Part shown: in pieces, positions 49,922 to 63,111 of the stretch
How the letters are laid out: every line of letters begins with the position of its first letter
Numbering within the stretch: the first letter of the stretch is position 1
From: Haliclona indistincta
Taxonomy: Eukaryota > Porifera > Demospongiae > Haplosclerida > Chalinidae
Reading direction: 5' to 3'
DNA: 64,000 nt
Assembly: GCA_964017065.1 (NCBI GenBank)
Contig: OZ024786.1
Coordinates: 412,836 to 476,835, forward strand
Notes under the pieces: generated by a model
Databases searched by the model: none
The model's input: the letters and a program-made list of their open reading frames with translations, nothing else
Told to the model about the DNA's origin: nothing
Program-made: the position numbers and the translations under genes

Positions 49922-52865
49922 ATGATGCAACAAGATGAGAAAGATTGTATTAGCGCGTTCAAGAGAGGGAACAAGCTGATGGCGGAGCAGCTACTACCCC
50001 GCATACCACTATCAGCTGTCCGTACCATCACGACAACGTTCACTTTTATAAAAGTATGTTCCATGGTGACTCTGCTCCACCTAGCTGCGTACTGGGGCTG
50101 GGGAGATGTCGTTACTGCGCTAGTGTCTGTGTACTTACTATTGCGCCGCCAACAGTAAGGACAGCAGGGGACAGATTCCGTTGCACTATGCCGCCTTCAA
50201 TGGACACGTCGAGGTTGTCAAATATTTCATCACTGAGCTACGATGCGACCCTATGGAGAAGGACAATGGAGACTGGACACCACTTCACATTGCTTGTCGT
50301 GATGGTCACATCAACATTGCTCGGTACCTCATCAGAGAGCAACACTGTAACCCATCATGTGAGACCGCTAGTGGCTTGACACCACTTCACCTTGCTTGTT
50401 TCAATAAGCACGCCGACATTGTACAATATCTGTTGTCAACAGGACGAGTGAATCCACTGACTACGGACAAGTTAGGCAGCACTGCAATGTGCATTTATAG
50501 TCTCAACTATGATCTCATCAAACTATTTGAACCATTCAAAGAGTGCAGGACAGCCTTCCCAGTGCACACGTTCACTAAACTGATTCTAACAGGAGACAGT
50601 GGAGCAGGCAAGACTACCACAGCTAAGCACCTCGTTCACCTAGCTAGTACAGCTAGTTCTGATGTACCTGTAGACTGTGTTGCTAATGTCGAACGCTACA
50701 CAGCAGGGATCGTTCCACACCACATCCAGAGTGAGCAGCTGGGCAACTTTGTCGTGTACGATTTTGCTGGTCAGCAAGAATACTACTCCAGTCATGCTGC
50801 CGTACTCGAGCAAGTGATGCGAAGGTCAGCAGCCATGTTTGTCTGTTTGATAGACCTGCGTAAGAGCAACGAGAGTATCTGTCAGTCAGTCCACTACTGG
50901 CTAAGCTTTATCGACAATGCCTGCAGCACAGCAGAGGGACGGTCACACGTGTTGATTGTGGGCAGCCATGCCGACCAGGTCACATCATCAGTGGAGGAGA
51001 AGAGCTCACTGCTGCAGACCATCATAGCTACCAGAAGAGTAAAGCGACAAGAGTATGTTGGGTGCATTGTTATGGACTGTCGCAGACCCAACACTGATGC
51101 TTCACGTCGTTTGATCACCATACTTGCCAACAGCCAGAAAGCCATCACTGCCAGTCAGCCCGTCATCCACTACTATAGTCACGTCGTCTACGCATTCCTT
51201 CGTACGAAGCTGTCAGTTGTAGGCTGTACACTACACGATCTAGTCTCTGCAATTGATAAAGAAAACGATTCTTCTCTCCCTAGCGACCAGTCTGTCCTCA
51301 CTGAGATCCTGACCACACTCAGTGATAAAGGGCTCATCCTTTTCATACACCATCCCCACTCCAGCTGGGTCGTAGTCAAGACGTATGCCTTGCTAAACGA
51401 AATCAATGGAACACTGTTTGCCCCTCGTCAATTCAAAGAGCATCGTGACATTCTTGCCAGCAACACTGGCATAGTATCCACCTCCAGCCTACTCAGTGTA
51501 TTCCCTCACCACAACACAGATATGCTTGTCAGTTTTCTTCAGTCACTGGATTTCTGTCGACCAGTTGAGCCCTCAGTACTAGAGAACACCAACCTCCAGA
51601 CCACACCCTCTCACTCCACAGCTGATCTTCTTTTCTTCCCTGGTCTCGTTCAGTCAGAGCGACCAGACAGCCTCGTCCAGCATGGAGCGCTAGAGTTTGG
51701 CTGGTGTCTGGGGTGTGTGGATCCTGAGCAATACTTTAGTTCTCGCTTCCTTCATATCCTCCTCCTCTCTGTCGCTTATCAATTCTCACGTCCCTTCCGT
51801 TCCAGGGGTTCTTCATCTCTACGCGGTCTTCAACGAATCTGCAATGTCTGGAAGAACGGCATCTCCTGGACAGACTCTGACAACATCACAACACTCATTG
51901 AGCTTCTCGACAAAAATCGATGGGTGCTGGTGGCCATGTCGTGCAGCAAGGACAGACCAATGGAGCATGCCAAGCTTCGTAGCTCACTCATTAGTCTGGT
52001 TCATCGTCTTCACCAAGAGCACTGCCCACAAGTTGAAGTGTGTGAGTGCCTCGTCTCTCCCGATCTCATCCAGCGATACCCCTTGGATAGCCTGCCCGAC
52101 TCTGACCTCTTTAATATCCAGGACGTAGCTGTGTCTATTCTTCAGCGTAAACCATCTATTCTTAGTCAAGATGAATTTTTTATTCGTCGCCTCCCAACAC
52201 AGTCACTACCCTTAGAGCCATACCACCTCCTCAGCCCCTCCTCTGTCTGTGAGCTGTTCAACACCAGTAATGCTAACCAACCAGTTCCAGCCACCCTCCT
52301 CTGTGAGGTACAGAAACACTTCAGTCTGCAGCTCAGGGAGAAGCCACTAGTGTACAAGGAACTGAGAGAGCATCTGGACAAGCTGAGTCTGTTTGCTGGC
52401 AGCAATCCTCTGGTAAGCTGTACTGTAGCATGTGATGGTAGTAATGTTTCTCTGGTGTGTACAGGAGGTGGCTGAGCTAAAGAAGGAGGATCTCCCAAGT
52501 GACACAGCTGCTACTGGTGACCCCTGTAGTACCCTCAGTGAGTCTCAGTACACACATGTACACAAGTTGTGACAGTGGTACTCCTCTATACAGGTATTGA
52601 TGATCTGGTTGATGTCAAGAAAGTTTTGAAGAATGTAGTTGACTGGCAGAGTCTTGGTCTAGCCCTGGGACTGCTCTATCCTACACTAAAGAGGATTAAG
52701 AAGGAACAACATGGAGACATTGGTGACTGTATGATGGAGATGATATCATCGTGGCTGCAGCAACAAGACAATGTGTCTCAAAATGGTCTTCCGTCTTGGG
52801 CAGTGCTGAGAACAGCACTAGAGGAGATAGGAGAGCATCAGTTAGCCAGTGAGATTAGCACCTGA
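49922..52865 (+). pseudogene. ANK4: frameshifted and mosaic ankyrin–Roc–death gene
   Basis: Exons would be 49922..52412, 52465..52537 and 52594..52865. A 4-base insertion near 50132 (TACTTACT where others have TACT) shifts the frame after the first ankyrin repeat and leads to a stop at 50156–50158. Downstream of it the frame is open from about 50181 to the end of exon 1. The N-terminus is the shortest (MMQQDEKDC). From about 51722 to 52343 the COR-like part is strongly diverged from the other four copies, while both flanks are nearly identical to them. All Roc motifs are present downstream of the shift. Could be a pseudogene or a sequencing error at one spot. Confidence 0.8.
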
Positions 52866-53242
52866 TGGTGAGTTGGAGTAGATGACTGTGTGTGTGTTAT
52901 CAGTTGTCTCTCATACAGGAGGACTAGGAACTGAAACAGGAACAGCTAGAACAGGAACTGACATTAATTTTCTTATGAACACTTGTAATTTTTGCACAGA
53001 ATTTAAAAAAATTTTGTTAGTTATATTTTTGTACTGTGAAGTCAAAAATCGAAGACAAAAATTTACATTTACATAATAAAAATTTTAACACATCAAATTT
53101 TTGCTTGAAAATATTATCGATAAAAGATGTATAAACGCACAAAACAAAGAAAGATTGAGAGTGATTTGTGGAAGATGAGAGGGATCAGCTTGTGACAGTG
53201 ACTATGTGTTCATATGGTCCATTACCAGCTGTCTTGATGAGG
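52866..53242. other. Tail-to-tail spacer ANK4/TM4
   Basis: Convergent 3' ends as in other modules, with an extra CTAG near 52946. Nothing else seen. Confidence 0.5.
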
Positions 53243-54125
53243 CTAAGGATTGTCTAGTGAAGAAGGAGGACGATCGGTTTCTTGTTTGTACGGACCTCCA
53301 TTGTTAGTTGCCGGCAATGGTTTCGATGGAGAATAGCCATTTGCTGCTGAAGATGGAGATTTAGCTGTGAATGGAGAAGACAGCGCCATGGCTGGTCTGA
53401 ATGGAGAGGCACCGTCTGCTGTTGGTAGAGATGGTCTAGATTGGTCTGGAAATACCATTTCACTGCTCATTTGTGCAGTGTTAGGTGCTCTAGCTGGTGG
53501 TGGGCGGGTGTCTTGCTGAGGTGCATGCAGTCGTACATTCTGGTAGAGATGATGGCTGTGGTGGACCATGTTGTACTGCTGGTGCTGATGGTGTTAGTGG
53601 AAGGGACGTGGAGACATTAGTGCCTGATGATGAAGAATTGGGTGTTACAGATGGCGGTGGTGAAGGCTGTCTAGAAGGAACTGGTGTGACTGTAGTACTT
53701 CCTAACAGGTTTGAGGTAGCATGCTTTAGCACGGGAGTGCTATCAACAGAAGAGGGGACACTGTATTGGGGTAACATTTCATAGTCATTTTCTTCACGTT
53801 CTTGTATATATTGTTCGTTCCTCACACGAGGCTTTCTGTGGAGTATGAACCTCACAATCAATCCTACTAACACTATGACAGCAATAAGCATGATGGCTGC
53901 CATAACCACACCCACTGATATCATAGCTATCATTACGTCTAAGTTCACTTCTTGTGGTCCACTCGATGGTGGTGGTGTTAGAGAGGAAGAAGGAGCTGGT
54001 GATGATGGATCAGTGATATCGACAGTGCCTGATTGAGCTGGAGTTGAGTTAGTTGGTACAATTAGTTCTTGATGGTAGCTGGAGTGAAGATGAGCCATTT
54101 TGGCACTATACGGAGCTTGTTAGTA
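53243..54125 (-). pseudogene. TM4: frameshifted copy of the membrane-protein last exon
   Basis: A one-base loss near 54068 and a 4-base insertion near 53525 (TGCATGCA where others have TGCA) break the frame twice. The membrane helix and the C-terminus (…PPSSLDNP) are each open in their own frames. Confidence 0.75.
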
Positions 54126-55966
<1,841 letters not shown>

Positions 55967-58900
55967 ATGATGGCAGAACAACAACAAGATGAGGAAGATT
56001 GTATTAGCGCGTTCAAGAGAGGGAACAAGCTGATGGCGGAGCAGCTACTACCCCGCATGCCACTACCAGCTGTCCGTACCATCACGACAAAGTCCAATGT
56101 ATTAGGATTTGGAATATGTTCCATGGTGACTCTGCTCCACCTAGCTGCGTGCTGGGGCTGGGGAGATGTCGTTACTGCGCTAGTGTCTGTGTACTACTGC
56201 GCCGCCAACAGTAAGGACGGAATGGGACAGATTCCATTGCACTATGCCGCCGACAATGGACACGTCGAGGTTGTTAAATATTTCATCACTGAACTACAAT
56301 GCGACCCTATGGAGAAGGACGATCATAGCTGGACACCACTTCACTATGCTTGTCGTAATGGCCACCTCAACATTGCCCAGTACCTCCTCAGAGAGAATCA
56401 CTGTAACCCATCATGTGAGGACATTAATGGCTGGACACCACTTCACTTTGCTTGTCGTAATGGTCAGCTCAACATTGCCCAGTACCTCATCAGAGAAAAA
56501 CACTGTAACCCATCATGTGAGACCACTCATGGCTGGACACCACTTCACTTTGCTTGTCTCTATAACCACGCCCACATTGTACAATATCTGTTATCAACTG
56601 GTCAAGTCAATCCACTGACTAAGAACAAGGATGGCCGCACTGCATTGTCCTATGCTAGTCTACACTATGATCTCATCAAACTATTTGAACCATTCAAAGA
56701 GTGCAGGACAGCCTTCCCAGTACACACGTTCACTAAACTGATTCTAACGGGAGACAGTGGAGCAGGCAAGACTACCACAGCTAAGCACCTCGTTCACCTA
56801 GCTAGTACAGCTAGTTCTGATGTACCTGTAGACTGTGTTGCTAATGTCGAACGCTACACAGCAGGGATCGTTCCACACCACATCCAGAGTGAGCAGCTGG
56901 GCAACTTTGTCGTGTACGATTTCGCCGGACAGCAAGAATACTACTCCAGTCATGCTGCCGTACTCGAGCAAGTGATGCGAAGGTCAGCAGCCATGTTTGT
57001 CTGTTTGATAGACCTGCGTAAGAGCAACGAGAGTATCTGTCAGTCACTCCACTACTGGCTAAGGTTTATTGACAATGCCTGCAGCACAGCAGAAGGACGG
57101 TCACACGTGTTGATTGTGGGCAGCCATGCCGACCAGGTCACATCATCAGTGGAGGAGAAGAGCTCACTGCTGCAGACCATCATAGCTACCAGAAGAGTAA
57201 AGCGACAAGAGTATGTTGGGTGCATTGCTATGGACTGTCGCAGACCCAACACTGATGCTTCACGTCGTTTGATCACCATACTCGCCAACAGCCAGAAAGC
57301 CATCACTGCCAGTCAGCCCGTCATCCACTACTATAGTCACATCGTCTACGCATTCCTTCGTACAAAGCTGACAGTTGTAGGCTGTACTCTACACGATCTA
57401 GTCTCTGCAATTGATAAAGAAAACGATTCTTCTCTCCCTAGCGACCAGTCTGTCCTCACTGAGATCCTGACCACACTCAGTGATAAAGGTCTCATCCTTT
57501 TCATACACCATCCCCACTCTAGCTGGGTTGTAGTCAAGACAAATGCCTTGCTAAACAAAATCAATGGAACACTGTTTGCCCCTCGTCAATTCAAAGAGCA
57601 TCGTGACATTCTTGCCAGCAACACTGGCATAGTATCCACCTCCAGCCTACTCAGTGTATTCCCTCACCACAACACAGATATGCTTGTCGGTTTTCTTCAG
57701 TCACTGGATTTCTGTCGACGAGTTGATCCCTCAGTACTAGAGAACACCAACCTCCAGACCACACCCTCTCACTCCACAGCTGATCTTCTTTTCTTCCCTG
57801 GTCTCGTTCAGTCAGAGCGACCAGACAGCCTCGTCCAGCATGGAGCGCTAGAGTTTGGCTGGTGTATGGGGTGTGTGGATTCACACGAGTTCTTTAGCTC
57901 TCGTTTTCTTCACGTTCTCCTCCTCTCAGTGGCTTACAAGTTCCCTCTAGCCAGTCAAGGTCTCCATCGCGTGTGCAGAGTGTGGAGGAACGGCATCTTT
58001 TGGAGAAATTATGATGACATCACAACAGTGATAGAGCTCCTTGACAACAACCGATGTGTGTTGGTGGCTATGTCGTGTAATGACTCCACTCCAATTGAGC
58101 ATGCTGAACTACGCAGTTCTCTCATTGGTCTAGTTCGTCACCTCCAACAGCAGTATTGCCCTCGTCTCAATGTACGTGAGTTCCTCATCTCTCCTGATCT
58201 CGTCCAGCGATACCCTCTGGATAACCTGCCCGACTCTGACCTATTCGACATCCATCACGTCGCTCAATGTGTCCTCCTTCGCAAGTCAGTGGTTCCCAGT
58301 TATCAAGATGGGCGTAGTTTCTTTAGAGTCCAATCGCTTCCCTTTGAGCCATATCACCAGCTTAGTTCCTCCTCCGTTTCTCAGCTACTCAACCCTGTCA
58401 TGGCTTGCCAGCCAGTTCCTGCCCCCATCCTCCATGAGGTACGAAAGCTCTGCCATCACTCTAAGATGAAGTCACTAGTGTACAAGGAACTGAGAGAGCA
58501 TCTGGACAAGCTGTGTCTGTTTGCAGGCAGGAATCCTCTGGTAAGCTGTACTGTAGCATGTGATGGTAGTAATGTTTCTCTGGTGTGTACAGGAGGTGGC
58601 TGAGCTAAAGAAGGAGGATCTCCCAAGTGACACAGCTGCTACTGGTGACCCCTGTAGTACCCTGAGTGAGTCACAGTACACACATGTACACAAGTTGTGA
58701 CAGTGGTACTCCTCTATACAGGTATTGATGACCTGGTCAAAGTCAATAAATGTTTGAAGAATGTAGTTGACTGGCAGATTCTAGGACTTGAGCTAGGACT
58801 GCTCTATCCTACACTAAAGAGGATTAAGAAGGAACAACATGGAGACATTAGTGACTGTATGATGGAGATGATATCATCGTGGCTGCAGCAACAAGACAAT

Positions 58901-59014
58901 GTGTCTCAAAATGGTATTCCGTCTTGGGCAGTGCTGAGAACAGCACTAGAGGAGATAGGAGAGCATCAGTTAGCCAGTGAGATTAGCACCTCACTGCAAA
59001 AACAAAAGTGGTAA
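55967..59014 (+). CDS. ANK5: ankyrin–Roc–COR-like–death-domain protein with an extra ankyrin repeat, 979 aa, 3 exons
   Basis: Exons 55967..58540, 58593..58665 and 58722..59014. One additional 33-residue ankyrin repeat compared with the other copies (two consecutive repeats with ACRNGxLNIAQYL), moving the P-loop to residues 262–270. Hypervariable segment NVLGFGI at 56091–56116. The death domain is complete, but the usual stop after …ASEIST is displaced: a 211-bp MITE entered at the stop codon, so the frame continues SLQKQKW and uses a TAA inside the element. It is the last gene of the array, with no membrane-protein copy after it. Confidence 0.9.
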
Positions 59015-59202
59015 ATTACCACCCAAGCGGGAGCTATATGTTAGCGGGGAGATTTTACACCAAATTTAGTGGAGTTTTTACACTATGAAGTGGAAAATGT
59101 CCACTGTCAGGCGTAAAAACTCCACTAAATTTGGTGTAAAATCTCCCCGCTAACAAATAGCTCCCGCTTGGGTGGTAATTTACCACTTTTGTTTTTGCAG
59201 TG
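58992..59202. mobile_element. Palindromic MITE with CACTGCAAAAAC ends, 211 bp, at the ANK5 stop codon
   Basis: Nearly perfect inverted arms (CACTGCAAAAACAAAAGTGG …). CT stands on both sides, giving a 2-bp duplication; the empty site CACCTGATGG is present in ANK1–4. Confidence 0.9.
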
Positions 59203-59433
59203 CTGATGGTGAGTTGGAGTAGATGACTGTGTGTGTGTTTATCAGTTGTCTCTCATACAGGAGGACTAGGAAGTGACATCTGAACAAACAATTACCAACA
59301 TTAAAATTTTCCTTACCCGTTCATTTTTTACGAAATGTTAATATCCGGAAACATTTTGTTCATTTACTAGCTCCGTATATGCATGTGTCAGCCCCGCCTA
59401 CTTCCATCATGATCGCCCCCTAGCTAGTGGACG

Positions 59434-62400
59434 ATGTCTTCATCTCAGCTAGGTCCCGCTGGCATGGACATAGAGCCTGACCTGGTGAGTTGTGGGTCGA
59501 TAGCTAGCTAGTCGCGTGTTGCTTGTAAAATGGCGCCAGGACTGTGAGTCTGGTCGACCAGCATCTAGCAGCATGCAGCTGTCGAGTGACTCGCTGAGCT
59601 AGTGTGTGTGTGTGTCTATAGAACAAGGCACCGCCTCATATCGAGGGAGAGCTACTGAAACAAAAGGATAGAGTCGTCATAGGTCGCAAGAAAGGATGGA
59701 AGAAATACTACTTTGTGGTAAACTAGCCTCTTCTCCCTCTCCATCCCTCCCTCTCTCCCTCCCTCCCTCCCTCCCTCCCTCCCTCCCTCCCTCCCTCCCT
59801 CCCTCCCTCCCTCCCTCCCTCCCTCCACCTCCCTCCCCCCTCCATCCCTCTCCCTCCCTCCCTCTCATCATGTGTTGTTCTCCAGGTGTATCGTGATAAG
59901 CTCCTCTACTACCATAGTGTACAGGACTACAGGGCTGACAAGGATCCCATTGCACCAATCAGACTCAGCCATGTGAGACCACAGAGCTACCATTACTATA
60001 GCAACACACACACATACAGTACTCACAGAGTGTTAGTGAGTGATGTAGCTCTATACCAGCTGATAGTAGATGGATGGAGACACTCCACATCTCGATTTAA
60101 CACTGTTGCAATCCAGATTAGAGTATAAAAATTAGAAATATTCGTATTGTTTGAAACGTGTGTGTATCCACTCTGATTGGTGATGGGGCTGCCCCTGTGT
60201 TAGTGGGTCATAATCACATTATATGGGTCTACCTGACTACTAATAGTACAGTCCATCTCTATTAACCCATTGAGCACTAGAGCTAGTCAACAGAATACCT
60301 AGTAATGAGTGTGTATTGACCTAGCTGGTATACCAGTATGGAGGACATGGTCTAATGATTAGTGTGTGTCAGTTTGAGATCATTGATGCTGTTCATTGTG
60401 TTCAGGTGTCAGAGATCACTGAGGCTATGTTTAGTGATGTCCCTGGACGCCATTACACTAACTGTGGCTTCACTATAGTAGTCATACCGCCCTCCACTGA
60501 GAAGAGAGAGTTCAACCTACTAGCAGAGGTGAGTGGGCGGGGTTTCAGATAGGAGGGGCGGGGCACTCATTCGTACAGTATATGTATTCGTGCATTTTTG
60601 ATACCATATCATTGCTTAGCTCCCAATTTAACGGCCGCTTGTCCCTTTGGAAATTTGTGGTTTAGAGCAAGGCGGGGTATAGTGAGAGAGTTCTGTGAGT
60701 GCTTCTGTGAGCTCCTAGCTAGCTTGACACTCTCTGTGAAGAAGCTACAAGGGCTAATCAAAGTGATTGTTTTGTGTATGTAGTGAATCTGTATGTTATT
60801 ACTAACTGTGTGTTTAATGACTCCACTCTAGTATGTAGCTAATGGAGGAAGTTACTAGTTCACTATAAATGTGTTCATGTCACTCAGTTTGCTGTAGTGA
60901 GCATGTCTTCTTGCAATGCTGAAGTGAAAAGTGTAGAGTGTCACCTTCATGCACTAATGTGTTCAGTCTCTGATCATCCTCCATCGTGTGAATAAAGACA
61001 ATTTTGACTACAGAGACTGAACACATTAGTGCATGAAGGTGACACTCTACACTTTCCACTTCATCATTACAATAAGATGATAGTGTATGTCATCTCTCTC
61101 TCTCATGTGTAGACTCCTGATCAAATGCGTGGGTGGATACCAAGGCATACTGGTCTATGAAGGACTATCGTGAGACGGTGATCAGTGTTGATCAGGAGAG
61201 GATGCTGCTGGACAGACTGCTACGGGAAGAGGAGGACCAGAGAGACGTAAGTCACATGACTAGTTCGGGAAATATTGGCGGCATTTTGATGAGTCTTTCA
61301 TTAGGTTCTGTTCGCAGATTATGATCCTGATGATGAATTTGTTAATGTTGAAGCGAGGTAGGTCACACCCACACACACACGCACACACACACACGCGCAC
61401 ACACACGCGCACGCACACACACACACGCGCGCGCGCGCACGCACACACACACACACACGAATTCACAAGGCCTCTCGTTGGGTTTGCTGGTCAAGCCAGT
61501 GCACAGCTGCACTAAGCAGGTACGATATGCTGGTACAATGCAAGGCTTGCAGTATCTACCGACTGTGCCTCCTCCCATTAGTGGATGATGGGACACAGCC
61601 AGTGTGCCTTGCTCCACAGTACATGACCAGGTACCTGTTTTATAGATGGGTGAGCTGGAGCATGTGTGATGGGTTAGCAAATATTCCTCTCCTGGTTAGG
61701 GATTTGAACCCTAGCAACACTTGGTTGTTAGGCGAGCACAGTTGAACCATGAAGGCACCCAGCCATGAGCATACATGCAGTTCTCATTTTCTCATTCTCT
61801 TCCTCTCTCTCTAGTAAACCCATTTTCGTGCACTTTGCCAGCGGTAGTGCAACACTAAAGGTCAGTTGATAGTCACATGATCAGTCATGTGATCACTAAC
61901 CACACCCACCTACAGATAGGACCTGCTGATCAAGCAGGAGAGGTTATAGAGAGAGTCAGTGATAGACTGAGTTCATCATCAGCTCAGCTCTGGGTGGTCA
62001 ACTATAGTGGGAAAGGTGAGGGACAGTACAAGCTACCAGCCCTAGGAGCATTGCATGATTTGTGCTTAGTGCACAGGTGTCCTGGCTCTACCAGTGACCC
62101 TCTGTGAGGCAGCTAGACACTGCTTAGTGCAGGTGTCCTGGCTCTACCAGTGACCCTCTGTGAGGCAGCTAGACACTGCTTAGTGCACAGGTGTCCTGGC
62201 TCTACCAGTGACCCTCTGTGAGGCAGCTAGACACTGCTTAGTGCACAGGTGTCCTGGCTCTACCAGTGACCCTCTGTGAGGCAGCTAGACACTGCTTAGT
62301 GCACAGGTGTCCTGGCTCTACCAGTGACCCTCTGTGAGGCAGCTAGACACTGCTTAGTGCACAGGTGTCCTGGCTCTACCAGTGACCCTCTGTGAGGCAG

Positions 62401-62682
62401 TTAGACACTGCTTAGTGCACAGGTGTCCTGGCTCTACCAGTGATCCTCTGTGAGGCAGCTAGACACTGCTTTATAGTGCACAGGTGTCCTGGCTCTACCA
62501 GTGACCCTCTGTGAGGCAGCTAGACACTGCTTAGTGCACAGGTGTCCTCCCTCTATGAGACAGCTAGATCGACGCTTTATATTATTTTTGTTTCCATAGA
62601 AACCCCTCTTGACCCCGCCCATGATCTCCACCCCTATCATCCTAGCTGTAATCGGTTCTATGCTCTTGATCCAGTGGATAGG
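59434..62682 (+). CDS. PH-domain protein, copy 1 (9 putative exons, one frameshift)
   Basis: Exons 59434..59484, 59622..59717, 59886..59972, 60406..60528, 61113..61246, 61305..61357, 61815..61860, 61916..62015 and 62600..62682. Exons 2–5 form a pleckstrin-homology domain: [10 protein letters not shown] … [41 protein letters not shown], then AWVDTKAYW, which fits the C-terminal helix with its conserved Trp. Exon 5 is one base short (near 61123), so the frame breaks there in this copy. The C-terminal part ([36 protein letters not shown]) is not recognised. In exon 9 a different frame reads a hydrophobic [19 protein letters not shown] followed by a stop, so a C-terminal membrane anchor is possible if the splice differs. 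Phosphoinositide binding is inferred from the fold only. Confidence 0.65.
59736..59870 (+). repeat. (CCCT)n tract upstream of a 3' splice site
   Basis: CCCT repeat occupying the intron before PH exon 3. The duplicate gene has a similar but different tract at 63410..63537. Confidence 0.9.
60911..61072. mobile_element. Small palindromic MITE, copy 2, 162 bp
   Basis: Inverted arms TTGCAATGCTGAAGTGAAAA and TTGTAATGATGAAGTGGAAA (reverse complement of the right end). Same family as 2912..3040. Lies in PH intron 4. Confidence 0.85.
61366..61458. repeat. (CA)n/(CG) microsatellite in PH intron 6
   Basis: CACA repeat interspersed with CGCG. Confidence 0.9.
61465..61778 (-). mobile_element. tRNA-derived SINE, full-looking copy, PH intron 6
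   Basis: Read on minus: a tRNA-like head with ATGGTTCAACTGTGCTCGCC (A-box region), CTAACAAC and B-box GGGTTCAAATCCC, then a body with CCCATCTATAAAACAGGTAC and CGTACCTGCTTAGTGCA, matching the plus-strand copy at 6175. The head resembles tRNA-Val(AAC). Confidence 0.75.
62066..62570. repeat. 58-bp minisatellite, about 8.5 units, PH intron 8
   Basis: Units contain TGCTTAGTGCACAGGTGTCC and CTCTACCAGTGACCCTCTGT. The first part matches the tail of the SINE family, so the array seems to have grown from a SINE end. Confidence 0.9.
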
Positions 62683-62703
62683 GTAAGCTACTCTAGATAG
62701 CAG

Positions 62704-62877
62704 AAGATAGAGAGAGCACAGCGTGACAACGTGGATGACTGTATGATGGAGATGCTGGCTGCATGGCTGCAGCAACAAGACCATGTCTCTCGGAAAGGTA
62801 TCCCATCATGGGCAGTGCTGAGAACAGCACTAGAGGAGATAAGAGAGCATCAGTTAGCCAGTGAGATTAGCACCTGA
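62704..62877 (+). pseudogene. Orphan 3' end of an ANK-family death-domain exon
   Basis: 57 codons and a stop, from KIERAQRDNVDDCMMEMLAA to …EIREHQLASEIST, clearly homologous to exon 3 of ANK1–5 but lacking its first third and the rest of the gene. The 5' half is more diverged than the 3' half, and the 3' flank is almost identical to that of ANK5. It marks the junction of the segmental duplication that also copied the PH gene. Confidence 0.85.
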
Positions 62878-63111
62878 TGGTGAGTTGGAGTAGATGACTG
62901 TGTGTGTGTTTATCAGTTGTCTCTCATACAGGAGGACTAGGAACTGACATCTGAACAAACAATTATTTTTATCCAACATTAAAATTTTCCTTACCCGTTC
63001 ATTTTTTACGAAATTTTAATATCCGGAAACATTTTGTTCATTTACTAGCTCCGTATATGCATGTGTCAGCCCCGCCTACTTCCATCATGATCGCCCCCTA
63101 GCTAGTGGATC

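Noticed and set aside
62066..62570. Possible CRISPR array
   Set aside because: Head-to-tail 58-bp units without unique spacers; an intronic minisatellite.
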